From contig JAGNYO010000017.1 of assembly GCA_017984895.1 (NCBI GenBank), positions 1 through 43,452 of the forward strand: a stretch of 43,452 nt of DNA. Reading direction: 5' to 3'. Below the pieces are notes generated by a model, which saw nothing but the letters and a program-made list of their open reading frames with translations, was not told the origin of the DNA and did not search any database. The position numbers and the translations under genes were made by a program. The stretch's first letter is position 1. Each line of letters opens with the position of its first letter. Positions 29,405 to 38,362 of the stretch are shown here, piece after piece. This DNA is from Sphingobium sp. Its GTDB lineage: Bacteria; Pseudomonadota; Alphaproteobacteria; Sphingomonadales; Sphingomonadaceae.

Positions 29405-29845
29405 ATGGCCGAGGACCGGATGATATGGGTATTGAACGGACCCAACCTCAACCTGCTGGGCAGCAGGGAGCCTGAGATATACGGCTATGACACGCTCGAC
29501 GACATTGCCGAGCGGATGAGCGATGTCGCGGCGCGCGCGCATGTCGGCATAGAGTTTCGCCAGTCCAACCATGAGGGCCATCTGATCGACTGGCTGCACG
29601 AGGCGGCGGAAGCGGGGGCGCACGCGGTAATCCTCAACCCCGGCGGCTTCACCCATACGTCGGTCGCGTTGCTGGACGCTATCCGGAGCATCAAGCCGCC
29701 GGTGATCGAGGTGCATCTGTCCAACCCCCATGCCCGGGAGGATTTTCGCCATAAATCCTATGTCGGCATGGGTGCCAGAGGCACCATCGCGGGCTTTGGG
29801 CCGTTATCCTACATGCTGGCGCTGGAGGCCGCGCTGGAGCTTTAA
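29405..29845 (+). CDS. aroQ: Type II 3-dehydroquinate dehydratase
   Basis: Shikimate-pathway enzyme that dehydrates 3-dehydroquinate, 146 aa, dodecameric in the family. [20 protein letters not shown] holds catalytic Tyr26 and Arg21; [12 protein letters not shown] holds Asn78 and His84; and [11 protein letters not shown] holds His104 and Arg111. It is 62 nt upstream of accB, the aroQ-accB-accC order seen in many alphaproteobacteria. Confidence 0.97.
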   Translation: MAEDRMIWVLNGPNLNLLGSREPEIYGYDTLDDIAERMSDVAARAHVGIEFRQSNHEGHLIDWLHEAAEAGAHAVILNPGGFTHTSVALLDAIRSIKPPVIEVHLSNPHAREDFRHKSYVGMGARGTIAGFGPLSYMLALEAALEL

Positions 29846-29907
29846 CAGGTTGCGCCTCGGGGCAAACCGCAATAGGCGCTATGCCGATCATCCTATTCAG
29901 AGGGCAT

Positions 29908-30390
29908 ATGAACGATAAGACTGACACAGCCGATGACAAGGGAGGCGCAATGCGGATCGATGTCAATCTGGTGCGCGAGCTGGCGCAAATGCTGGACGAC
30001 ACCCACCTGACCGAGATTGAGGTGGAGGATGGCGACCGCAAGATCCGCGTGGCGCGCAAGGTTCACGCCGCCGCTGCCGCACCTCTGCCAGCCGCTGCCC
30101 CGGTCGCCGCGCCTCCGCCTGCTGTGGCCGTGGTCGATGCGCCCGCTCCTGCGGCGGTAAACGCCGTCAAATCGCCGATGGTCGGCACCGCCTATCTCGG
30201 GCCGGAGCCAGGCGCCGCGCCCTTCGTCCATATCGGCCAACAGGTGAAGGCGGGCGATACGCTGCTCATCGTCGAGGCGATGAAGGTGATGAACCAGATC
30301 ACCGCGACCGGCGGCGGCACGGTCAAGGCCATCCTGGTGGAAAGCGGCCAGCCGGTCGAGTTCGACCAGCCGCTCGTCGTCATCGAGTAA
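29908..30390 (+). CDS. accB: Biotin carboxyl carrier protein of acetyl-CoA carboxylase
   Basis: Carries the carboxyl group between the two half-reactions of acetyl-CoA carboxylase, 160 aa. The C-terminal biotinyl domain has the EAMKVMN motif with biotinylated Lys126; the N-terminal domain ([20 protein letters not shown]) is joined by an Ala/Pro linker. The start at 29908 ([10 protein letters not shown]) is used because homologues carry a short polar leader. An ATG at 29950 has the stronger AAGGGAGG four bases upstream and would give a 146-aa form, so the start remains open. accC follows after 9 nt. Confidence 0.95.
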   Translation: MNDKTDTADDKGGAMRIDVNLVRELAQMLDDTHLTEIEVEDGDRKIRVARKVHAAAAAPLPAAAPVAAPPPAVAVVDAPAPAAVNAVKSPMVGTAYLGPEPGAAPFVHIGQQVKAGDTLLIVEAMKVMNQITATGGGTVKAILVESGQPVEFDQPLVVIE

Positions 30391-30399
30391 AGTATCGGC

Positions 30400-31746
<1,347 letters not shown>

Positions 31747-31781
31747 CCTTCCCCTTCATCAAAGCGTAACAATCGCGATGA

Positions 31782-32435
31782 ATGGCGCGGGGCATGAGAC
31801 GCGTTCTTGCTTCGGAAATGCTCGGCACCGGGGTGCTGGTCGCCACCGTCATCGGCTCCGGCATCATGGCGGAGCGCATGGCCGTAGGGAATGACGCGGT
31901 TGCCCTGCTCGGCAACACCGCGGCCACGGCAGCGGTGCTCTATGTGCTCATCAGCGTGTTCGGCCCGATCAGCGGCGCACAGTTCAACCCGGCGGTGACG
32001 CTGTTTCTGGAGCGCAGGCATAACCGCCCCGCGATGATCCTTGCGCAGGCTGCGGGCGGGCTGCTGGGCGCGATGCTCGCGCACGCCATGTTCGGCCTCC
32101 CGCTGGTGCAGGCGAGCCAGCATGTCCGTGCTACTCAGGGCGAGTGGCTGGGCGAGGCTGTTGCGACCTTCGGCCTTGTCCTCACCATCCGTCTCGGTGC
32201 GCGATACCGGCCCGATGCCGTGCCTGCGCTGGTTGCGGCCTGGATCACGGCGGGCTACTGGTTCACCAGTTCCACCAGCTTCGCTAATCCTGCGGTGACG
32301 CTGGCGCGGACGCTGACAGACAGTTTCTCCGGTATCCGCGCCTCGGATGCGCCTGCCTTTGTGCTGATGCAGTTGCTGGGCGCGGGCGTCGCGGTGGCGC
32401 TATCGGGCTGGCTCATGAAGAAAGACACGGCATGA
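31782..32435 (+). CDS. MIP family aquaporin/aquaglyceroporin, AqpS-like by context
   Basis: Membrane channel of 217 aa. Both half-helix motifs are present: GAQFNPAVTL (Asn69) and SFANPAVTLAR (Asn169, selectivity-filter Arg176), in a six-helix layout. The stop overlaps the arsC start by 4 nt. An aquaporin coupled to arsC recalls the rhizobial AqpS system, in which arsenite made by ArsC leaves the cell through the channel. No arsR or arsenite pump is present here, so the substrate is inferred. The ATG at 31794 (MRRVLASEM) is an alternative start. Confidence 0.9.
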   Translation: MARGMRRVLASEMLGTGVLVATVIGSGIMAERMAVGNDAVALLGNTAATAAVLYVLISVFGPISGAQFNPAVTLFLERRHNRPAMILAQAAGGLLGAMLAHAMFGLPLVQASQHVRATQGEWLGEAVATFGLVLTIRLGARYRPDAVPALVAAWITAGYWFTSSTSFANPAVTLARTLTDSFSGIRASDAPAFVLMQLLGAGVAVALSGWLMKKDTA

Positions 32436-32776
32436 AAGCGACCATCTGGCACAATCCCTCCTGCGGCACCTCGCGCAAGACTCTGGCGATCCTCGAAGAG
32501 ACGCCGGGGGTCGAATTGACGGTGATCGAATATCTGAAAACGCCCTACACGCGCGACAAGCTGGTGCAGTTGTTCCGCGATGCAGGCGTCACACCGGGAC
32601 AGGCGCTGCGCAAGATGGGCACGGATGCCGAGGAGCGCGGCCTGCCAGACATGGCGGACGATGCCATCCTCGATGCGATGGTGGCGAACCCCGCTTATGT
32701 GAACCGGCCGTTTGTGGAGACGGACAAGGGCGTGCGCTTTTGCCGCCCGCAGGACGTGGTGCGCGAGATAGTGTGA
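32432..32776 (+). CDS. arsC: Arsenate reductase ArsC (glutaredoxin-linked type)
   Basis: 114-aa thioredoxin-fold reductase converting arsenate to arsenite. The active site is HNPSCGTSRKTL with Cys11. The three arginines that bind the oxyanion in E. coli ArsC have counterparts at Arg60, Arg92 (NRPFVET) and Arg105 (FCRPQDVV). This complete set favours true ArsC over the YffB/Spx-like relatives. Translationally coupled to the aquaporin gene. Confidence 0.93.
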   Translation: MKATIWHNPSCGTSRKTLAILEETPGVELTVIEYLKTPYTRDKLVQLFRDAGVTPGQALRKMGTDAEERGLPDMADDAILDAMVANPAYVNRPFVETDKGVRFCRPQDVVREIV

Positions 32777-32855
32777 CGCTCTTTGTCACAAGCCGGTAAC
32801 ATTCGCCTGATCTAGCCCTTGCGGAACGCGCCATCCCCGCGTTAGCATCTGCAGC

Positions 32856-33605
32856 ATGAACAAGGGCGACGAATTGGCGACCATTGCGGTCTATTCACTC
32901 AAGGGAGGCGTCGGCAAGACGACCTTCGCGGTCAACCTTGCCTGGGCCTCGGCCAAAAAGAGCGCGCGCCGCACTTTGCTGTGGGATCTCGACCCTCAGG
33001 CCGCCGCCACATGGATGCTCTCTGCCAACGCCAAGGGGCGCGACGAAGCGCAGGCGATCTTCAGCAAGGATGTTGATGTCGAGTCGCTGATCCGCCCTTC
33101 GACCATCGAGGGGATAGATCTGATCGCGGCGGATACCTCGTTGCGCGGGCTGGACCGGCTGTTTTTCGAGCTGGGCAAGAAAAAGCGGCTGGCGAAGCTG
33201 ATCGAGGGTCTGTCGCAACGTTATGACCGCATCATCCTCGATTGCCCGCCCGGCCTTACCGAGACGAGCGAGCAGGTGTTGCGGGCGGCGGATATCGTAA
33301 TCGTGCCGGTCATCCCATCGCCGCTGTCCCAGCGCGCGCTAGGCGAAGTGGCGCGCTATCTGGTGCAGCGTGGCGATGGCCATTCGCCAATCCTGCCTGT
33401 CTATTCGATGGTGGACCGCCGCCGCCGCCTGCACCGCGCCGCGATAGAGGAAAATCCGGCCTGGCCCGCTGTGCCAATGGCGAGCGCGGTGGAGCAAATG
33501 GCGGCGCGGCGCAAGCCGATCGGCGAATTCGCACCCAACAGTCCGGCGGCCGCGCAGTTCGCTTTCCTGTGGCAGGCGATCGAGAGACGGCTGGCAAAGC
33601 GCTAG
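32856..33605 (+). CDS. Orphan ParA/MinD-family ATPase
   Basis: 249-aa P-loop ATPase. The deviant Walker A is SLKGGVGKTT with signature Lys16 and Lys21; LLWDLDPQAAATWML is the A' motif and RIILDCPPGLTETSEQVL the switch II region. No ParB, parS-like array or chemotaxis cluster is adjacent, so it is not the chromosomal parAB pair. Orphan ParAs position various cargos (plasmids, carboxysomes, storage granules, chemoreceptors); the cargo here is unknown. Its stop codon falls within the left terminal repeat of the 33606-33746 element. Confidence 0.9.
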   Translation: MNKGDELATIAVYSLKGGVGKTTFAVNLAWASAKKSARRTLLWDLDPQAAATWMLSANAKGRDEAQAIFSKDVDVESLIRPSTIEGIDLIAADTSLRGLDRLFFELGKKKRLAKLIEGLSQRYDRIILDCPPGLTETSEQVLRAADIVIVPVIPSPLSQRALGEVARYLVQRGDGHSPILPVYSMVDRRRRLHRAAIEENPAWPAVPMASAVEQMAARRKPIGEFAPNSPAAAQFAFLWQAIERRLAKR

Positions 33606-33746
33606 GACAGATCGACATTCAGAAGATGACGTGACGAAAATGGCGGATTTCCGCGATACGGAGCGCAGCATACTTAAATGTACGTGAGCACCGGAAGCGC
33701 GGAAAGACGGCATTTGCAGTCCGTCAGGGCTGAATGTCGATCCGTC
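33606..33746. repeat. 141-bp element with terminal inverted repeats between parA-like gene and chrA
   Basis: Ends GACAGATCGACATTCA (33606-33621) and TGAATGTCGATCCGTC (33731-33746) are inverted repeats matching at 15 of 16 bases. Similarity continues outward into CTAG on both sides, which contributes to the stop codons of both flanking genes. Inside are further pairs: TTTCCGCG with CGCGGAAA, and GACGG with CCGTC. It codes for nothing obvious. It looks like a MITE-type or other dispersed element that now lies between convergent genes and may stop transcription from both. Confidence 0.7.
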
Positions 33747-35053
33747 TAGAGTACGCTGCGTAAAATCAGCGCCGCCGTGCCGCATAAGCCCAGCATCGGC
33801 ACCACCCCCACCCGCCCGACAAACAGCAGCACGAACGCAAGCAGGGCGAGCGCCGTCGCTTGCAGATTGAGGCTGTGCACATCCGGAAACGAGAAACGCA
33901 GCGGGCCGAGGGTCGCCACCCCCACGCGCCAGAACAGCACATGCAACCCGAACCACAGCGCGACATTCGCGACCACACCGACCACCGCCGCCGTCAGCGC
34001 CGCCAGCCCTCCTTGCAGCCGCTTGGCATGCTCCAGCCGCTCGATCCACGGCGCGAATGCGAATATCCACAGGAAGCAGGGCACGAACGTCACCCAGGTC
34101 GTCACCAGCGCGCCCAGCACCCCCGCCACCAGCGGCGAAAAAGGCTCCGGCATACGGTAGGCGCCGAGGAAGCCGACAAATTGCGTCACCAGAATGAGCG
34201 GGCCGGGTGTAGTTTCGGCCAGGCCCAATCCGTCCGCCATCTCGCCGGGGCGCAGCCAGTGATAATTCTGCACCGCCTCCTGCGCCATGTAGGCGAGCAC
34301 GGCATAGGCGCCGCCAAAGGTGACAACCGCCAGACGGGAAAAGAACGCCGCAATCTGCATCAGCACATGATCCGGCCCCAGCAGCAGCGCGATCAGCACG
34401 AAGGGCAATGCCCATCCGCCCACCAGCGCCACCCCGATGCGCGCCATGCCGCGCGCCGGGGCGGGAGCAGGGGTTGGCGCCCCGCCGCCCGCCGCCGCCT
34501 TGATTCTCAGCCATTCAGGCCGCCACGCCGCGACGATCACGCCGGTCAGCCCCGCGCCCAGCACCACCAGCGGGAAGGGCAGGGCGAGAAAGAACAGGCC
34601 TAGAAACGAGGCGATGCTGAGCGCCAGCTTGAAACGCGTGTCGAGCGCGCGCGCGCCGATGCGCAGCACCGCCTGCACTACCAGCGCAAGCACCGCCGCC
34701 TTGATGCCGAGGAACAGCGCCGAGAACCATGCCACCCCGGTCGTCAGCACATAGAAAACCGACAGCGCCAGCATGATGCCCGCGCCGGGAAGCACGAACA
34801 GCCCGCCCGCCACCAGCCCGCCTTTCACGCCATGCAGGCGCCAGCCGATCCAGGTGGCAAGCTGCTGCGCCTCCGGGCCGGGGAGGAGATGACAGAAGTT
34901 GAGGGCGCGCAGAAACTGCTCCTCGCCGATCCAGTGGCGATCATGCACCAGTTCCTTGTGCATCAGCGCGATCTGCCCCGCCGGGCCGCCGAAGCTCAAA
35001 AAACCGATCCGCCCGAACAGGCGGACCATATCCCTGAATGATGGGTTTTCCAT
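33746..35053 (-). CDS. chrA: Chromate efflux transporter ChrA
   Basis: 435-aa two-domain CHR-family transporter, ten or more hydrophobic segments. The first CHR domain has LFGRIGFLSFGGPAGQIALM and FCHLLPGPEAQQLATWIGW; the second repeats the pattern with LAVVTFGGAYAVLAYMAQEA and LAETTPGPLILVTQFVGFLG. The signatures GGPAGQ, LPGP and TPGP are characteristic. The family exports chromate; sulfate handling is also known among members. No chrB regulator is adjacent. Its stop codon lies at the right end of the inverted-repeat element. Confidence 0.95.
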   Translation of the reverse strand: MENPSFRDMVRLFGRIGFLSFGGPAGQIALMHKELVHDRHWIGEEQFLRALNFCHLLPGPEAQQLATWIGWRLHGVKGGLVAGGLFVLPGAGIMLALSVFYVLTTGVAWFSALFLGIKAAVLALVVQAVLRIGARALDTRFKLALSIASFLGLFFLALPFPLVVLGAGLTGVIVAAWRPEWLRIKAAAGGGAPTPAPAPARGMARIGVALVGGWALPFVLIALLLGPDHVLMQIAAFFSRLAVVTFGGAYAVLAYMAQEAVQNYHWLRPGEMADGLGLAETTPGPLILVTQFVGFLGAYRMPEPFSPLVAGVLGALVTTWVTFVPCFLWIFAFAPWIERLEHAKRLQGGLAALTAAVVGVVANVALWFGLHVLFWRVGVATLGPLRFSFPDVHSLNLQATALALLAFVLLFVGRVGVVPMLGLCGTAALILRSVL

Positions 35054-35181
35054 GCGCTCTCCCCAGCCAGTATGGCCGCGATATGGCGCAACGCTTGGGC
35101 GGAAATGCCTGATCGGGAGGTTGCCTCATCCCGCAAGCCAGCCATATCGGCCCTATATTTTCAGCGCAAGAGGGAGAAAAG

Positions 35182-35733
35182 TTAGTTCAGAACGACAATC
35201 ACGACCCGGCGGTTGGCCGCCCGCCCGTCTGCGCTGTGGTTATCCGCTACTGGCGCGCTTTCGCCGTAGGAGATTGTGCCGATGCGGTTCAGGGCCACGC
35301 CTTGTTTATAGAGGAACAGGCGCACGGCTTCGGCCCGGCGCAGGCCCAGCGCCGCGTTCATATCCGGCCCGCCGCGCGAATCGGTGTGGCCCTGCACCTC
35401 CAGATAGACATTCCTGTTATCGGTCTTGAGCTGGCTGACCATCGCGTTGAGCTTGTCCTGCGCCTCCGGGGACAGTTCGGACCGGCCTGAGCGAAACTTC
35501 ACCGCGTCGTCGGACAGCACCACATTATAGAGAAATTTGCCCTCGGCGAGCTTGCCGGCGGCGGTGGCGCGATCCAGCGCGTCGCGGCTGGTTTTGTCGA
35601 GCTGATCGAGGCGGGCGCCATGTTTCGCTTCCAGCGCCGCGATGCTCTTGTCCACATAGCCCCGCGTCGCGCACCCCGAAACCGCCAGTGCCATCACCGA
35701 AACGACTATCAATCCGCCTATTTTGCTCCGCAT
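35182..35733 (-). CDS. OmpA-family outer membrane lipoprotein
   Basis: 183-aa lipoprotein with lipobox LAVSGC (Cys21), a helical spacer (YVDKSIAALEAKHGARLDQL) that may form a coiled coil, and a C-terminal OmpA-like domain: VKFRSGRSELSPEAQDKLNA, LEVQGHTDSRGGPDMNAALG with peptidoglycan-binding Asp and Arg, and NRRVVIVVLN at the end. It is distinct from Pal at 18996. The ATG at 35733 has GGGGA eight bases upstream; ATGs at 35739 and 35781 are less favourable. Confidence 0.9.
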   Translation of the reverse strand: MRSKIGGLIVVSVMALAVSGCATRGYVDKSIAALEAKHGARLDQLDKTSRDALDRATAAGKLAEGKFLYNVVLSDDAVKFRSGRSELSPEAQDKLNAMVSQLKTDNRNVYLEVQGHTDSRGGPDMNAALGLRRAEAVRLFLYKQGVALNRIGTISYGESAPVADNHSADGRAANRRVVIVVLN

Positions 35734-35799
35734 CAGCATTATCCCCACGATGAACGGCTCGTCGCAAATTACCTCTCGCAAAAGAGGGGCGCTGCCAAC

Positions 35800-35829
35800 A
35801 AAAACCCCCTCAGGCGTGGCCTGAGGGGG
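35800..35829 (-). terminator. Rho-independent terminator of the rplKA operon
   Basis: Perfect 11-bp stem CCCCCTCAGGC / GCCTGAGGGGG with a GTG loop. On the minus strand it is followed by TTTTTGTTGG. It lies 52 nt past the rplA stop and is the strongest terminator in the window. Confidence 0.93.
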
Positions 35830-35881
35830 ATGAACCGTTGTTCGGGCGCAGAGCGCGCCCGCTTAACCCTTGTCGGGAGAC

Positions 35882-36583
35882 TTAGACGGCGCCGCCGACC
35901 TGGCCGACATCCACCTTCACGCCCGGCCCCATCGAGGAGCTGAGAGCGATCTTGCGGACATATTTGCCCTTGGAGCCGCTCGGCTTCGCCTTGACGATCG
36001 CATCGACGAACGCATCGAAATTCTTGCGCAGGTCGCCTTGCGCAAAGCTCGCCTTGCCAAGCCCGGCATGGATGATGCCGGCCTTCTCGACGCGAAACTC
36101 GATCTGGCCGCCCTTGGCCGCCTTCACCGCCTCGCCCACATTGGGGGTCACGGTGCCGAGCTTCGGGTTAGGCATCAGTCCCTTCGGGCCGAGCACCTTG
36201 CCGAGACGGCCGACGAGGCCCATCATGTCCGGCGTGGCAATCACGCGCTGAAAGTCGATGTTGCCGTTCTGGATGCTCTCCAGCAGATCTTCCGCACCCA
36301 CGATATCGGCCCCGGCGGCGGTTGCCTCGGCGGCTTTTTCATTGCGGGCGAACACCGCGACGCGCACGGTCTTGCCAGTGCCTGCGGGCAGGGTGACGAC
36401 GCCGCGCACCATCTGGTCCGCATGGCGCGGATCGACGCCGAGATTGATAGCGACTTCGATCGTTTCATCGAACTTCGCGGTCGCGTTGCCCTTGATGAGC
36501 GCGATCGCCTCATCGACGCCGTGCAGCTTGTCGCGGTCGATGCTGGCGGCGAGAGTCTTGGCCTTTTTGCTGAGCTTTGCCAT
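35882..36583 (-). CDS. rplA: 50S ribosomal protein L1
   Basis: 233-aa L1-stalk protein, also the usual translational repressor of its own rplK-rplA mRNA. It has [20 protein letters not shown], the [20 protein letters not shown] motif, and the [20 protein letters not shown] loop followed by [26 protein letters not shown] lies eight bases before the ATG at 36583; the frame continues into the rplK end without being used. It starts 4 nt after the rplK stop. Confidence 0.98.
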   Translation of the reverse strand: MAKLSKKAKTLAASIDRDKLHGVDEAIALIKGNATAKFDETIEVAINLGVDPRHADQMVRGVVTLPAGTGKTVRVAVFARNEKAAEATAAGADIVGAEDLLESIQNGNIDFQRVIATPDMMGLVGRLGKVLGPKGLMPNPKLGTVTPNVGEAVKAAKGGQIEFRVEKAGIIHAGLGKASFAQGDLRKNFDAFVDAIVKAKPSGSKGKYVRKIALSSSMGPGVKVDVGQVGGAV

Positions 36584-36587
36584 GTTC

Positions 36588-37019
36588 TTAGCCCTCCACC
36601 ACGGTGAGGCCCATCGCAACAGCGGAGCCTTCGATGATCTTTGTTGCGGCTTCGATGTCGTTTGCGTTCAAATCGACCATCTTTTTCTGCGCGATCTCCG
36701 CGAGCTGGGCGCGTGTGATCTGCCCTGCGGAAATCTTGCCCGGCTCCTTGGAACCGGATTTCAGGTTCAGCGCCTTCTTGATGAGGTAGGTCGCCGGTGG
36801 CTGCTTGGTGACGAACGAGAAGCTGCGGTCGGCAAAGACGGTGATGACGGTGGGGAGAGGCGTGCCCTTTTCCTCTTTGTCGGTCGCCGCGTTGAACGCC
36901 TTGCAGAATTCCATGATATTGACGCCGCGCTGGCCCAGTGCCGGGCCGATCGGCGGCGAAGGATTGGCGGCGCCCGCGGGCACCTGGAGCTTGATATAGC
37001 CCGTAATCTTCTTTGCCAT
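36588..37019 (-). CDS. rplK: 50S ribosomal protein L11
   Basis: 143-aa GTPase-centre protein. It begins [20 protein letters not shown] with [20 protein letters not shown], and the C-terminal RNA-binding domain has [20 protein letters not shown] and the closing [15 protein letters not shown]. It is the first gene of the L11 operon after a 193-nt leader. Confidence 0.98.
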   Translation of the reverse strand: MAKKITGYIKLQVPAGAANPSPPIGPALGQRGVNIMEFCKAFNAATDKEEKGTPLPTVITVFADRSFSFVTKQPPATYLIKKALNLKSGSKEPGKISAGQITRAQLAEIAQKKMVDLNANDIEAATKIIEGSAVAMGLTVVEG

Positions 37020-37212
37020 GTGTCACTCACTCTATAGATGGGCCGCCGTGCTGATCGGCAGTTTGGCCCGGTTCAAGTTTAGCGGTGTTTGCGGGGAGCC
37101 TTGCAGCGCCCCTCCCGCGGTTGTTTCCGGCTGTTACCCCGGAAATCTCTTCAAATCCTTGCGCGCCCTCCGAGTCGTGAAATGTGCCGTTTCACGCGAA
37201 GCGCTTCTTACA
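37020..37212 (-). promoter_or_regulatory. Leader/intergenic region before rplK
   Basis: 193 nt between nusG and rplK with no ORF. It contains a small hairpin (CGTGAAA 37176-37182 with TTTCACG 37190-37196) just past the nusG stop and GC-rich paired segments nearer rplK. In many bacteria L1 represses the L11-L1 mRNA by binding a 23S-like structure in this leader; whether that mimic is present needs folding. It may also hold a separate rplK promoter. Confidence 0.5.
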
Positions 37213-37749
37213 TTACTTCACCAGCTCCACATCCTCGAATGCCAGTTCCAGCGGAGTGGCGCGGCCAAAGATGGAGATGGAAACCTTGACCCGGTTCTTG
37301 TCGAAATCCAGTTCCTCGACCGTGCCGGTGAAGCTGGCGAAATTGCCGCTCGTCACCTTGACCTGATCGCCGATCTCGTAATTGACCGAAATCTTGTGCT
37401 TGGGCGCGGCAGCAGCCTCTTCCTTGGTGTTGAGGATGCGCGCGGCCTCCGCTTCGGTAATCGCCTGCGGCTTGCCCGATGAGCCGAGAAAGCCCGTCAC
37501 CTTCGGTGTGTTCTTGACGAGGTGATACACATCGTCGTTCAGCGCGAGCTTCGCCAGCACATAGCCGGGGAAAAATTTACGCTCGGACTGCACCTTCTTG
37601 CCGCGGCGCACTTCCGTCACCGTCTCGGTCGGCACCTCGACCGATTCGACGAGCTGGGAAAGGCCCAGACGCTCCGCCTCGGACAGGATCGAGTCGCGAA
37701 CCTTGTTCTCGAAGCCCGAATAGGCATGAATGATATACCAGCGCGCCAT
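37213..37749 (-). CDS. nusG: Transcription termination/antitermination protein NusG
   Basis: 178-aa RNA polymerase-bound factor. The N-terminal domain is MARWYIIHAYSGFENKVRDS with FFPGYVLAKLALNDDVYHLV, and the C-terminal KOW domain is IGDQVKVTSGNFASFTGTVE ending in ISIFGRATPLELAFEDVELV. The ATG at 37749 follows GGAG four bases upstream. It lies 32 nt after secE. Confidence 0.98.
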   Translation of the reverse strand: MARWYIIHAYSGFENKVRDSILSEAERLGLSQLVESVEVPTETVTEVRRGKKVQSERKFFPGYVLAKLALNDDVYHLVKNTPKVTGFLGSSGKPQAITEAEAARILNTKEEAAAAPKHKISVNYEIGDQVKVTSGNFASFTGTVEELDFDKNRVKVSISIFGRATPLELAFEDVELVK

Positions 37750-37781
37750 AGTGCTCCGTTCCAATACCCCAGTTTCGCCGC

Positions 37782-37988
37782 TCATCCCTGCCCGCTGGCA
37801 AGCGCAAGCAGCATCGTGACCACCCAGCCGAAAAAGCTGTCGATCCCGAAGAAGAACAGGCCAAGCAACGTTGTCATGATAAGCACCATCACGGCGGTCA
37901 TCATCGTTTCCCGCCCGGTGGGCCAGACGATCTTCCTGGCTTCAACCTTCACCTGGTTGAAGAACTCGCCGGGGCTGGTTTTTGCCAC
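37782..37988 (-). CDS. secE: Preprotein translocase subunit SecE
   Basis: Small essential SecYEG subunit, 68 aa, of the short single-span type. It has AKTSPGEFFNQVKVEARKIV, the conserved WPTGRETMMTAVMV amphipathic segment, and one membrane helix (LLGLFFFGIDSFFGWVVTML). The start is taken as the GTG at 37988, with AGGTGA five bases upstream; a GTG three codons earlier is possible. The frame stays open through the tRNA gene, but that part is not coding. Confidence 0.93.
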   Translation of the reverse strand: MAKTSPGEFFNQVKVEARKIVWPTGRETMMTAVMVLIMTTLLGLFFFGIDSFFGWVVTMLLALASGQG

Positions 37989-38184
37989 GCTGTTCACCTG
38001 TTCCAACACAAACACCAAACCGCGAAGCGACACGCTCCCCTCCGGTCCATGATGGCCGGATAGAAGCCGCCTCTTCGCGACACTTTTTGCCCACCGCGAT
38101 TTCCGAGCTGCCGGATGCTTTCCACCGGCCAGAAATCGCGCAAGCAACGCCCCCTTAGCCGCGCGCCGGGCAAAGCGCAAGTTT

Positions 38185-38260
38185 TGGCAGGAGTGGAGGG
38201 ACTCGAACCCCCGGCATTCGGTTTTGGAGACCGACGCTCTACCAGCTGAGCTACACTCCT
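38185..38260 (-). tRNA. trnW: tRNA-Trp (anticodon CCA)
   Basis: 76-nt cloverleaf read on the minus strand: acceptor AGGAGTG pairs with CACTCCT; the D-arm is GCTCAGCTGGTAGAGC; the anticodon stem-loop TCGGT-CTCCAAA-ACCGA has anticodon CCA; the T-arm is GGGGGTTCGAGTCCCTC; discriminator G and an encoded CCA end follow. Placement directly upstream of secE is the common bacterial order. Confidence 0.98.
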
Positions 38261-38362
38261 GCACTGCGGCAAGCGAAGGCGGTTCCTTAACCGTGCGCGC
38301 GCCTCTGTGCAACCGTAAATACCCCTTGGAACCTCCGCTGTCCTCTGTCACTTCTAGGGATA

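Noticed and set aside
38185-38260. tRNA-Trp as an integration site for a mobile island
   Set aside because: No integrase gene or duplicated tRNA 3' end was seen nearby, and both flanks are ordinary core genes.
38185-38351. Possible N-terminal extension of SecE through the tRNA-Trp gene
   Set aside because: The upstream frame simply reads through the tRNA. SecE family similarity begins near 37988, where a GTG with AGGTGA upstream is available.
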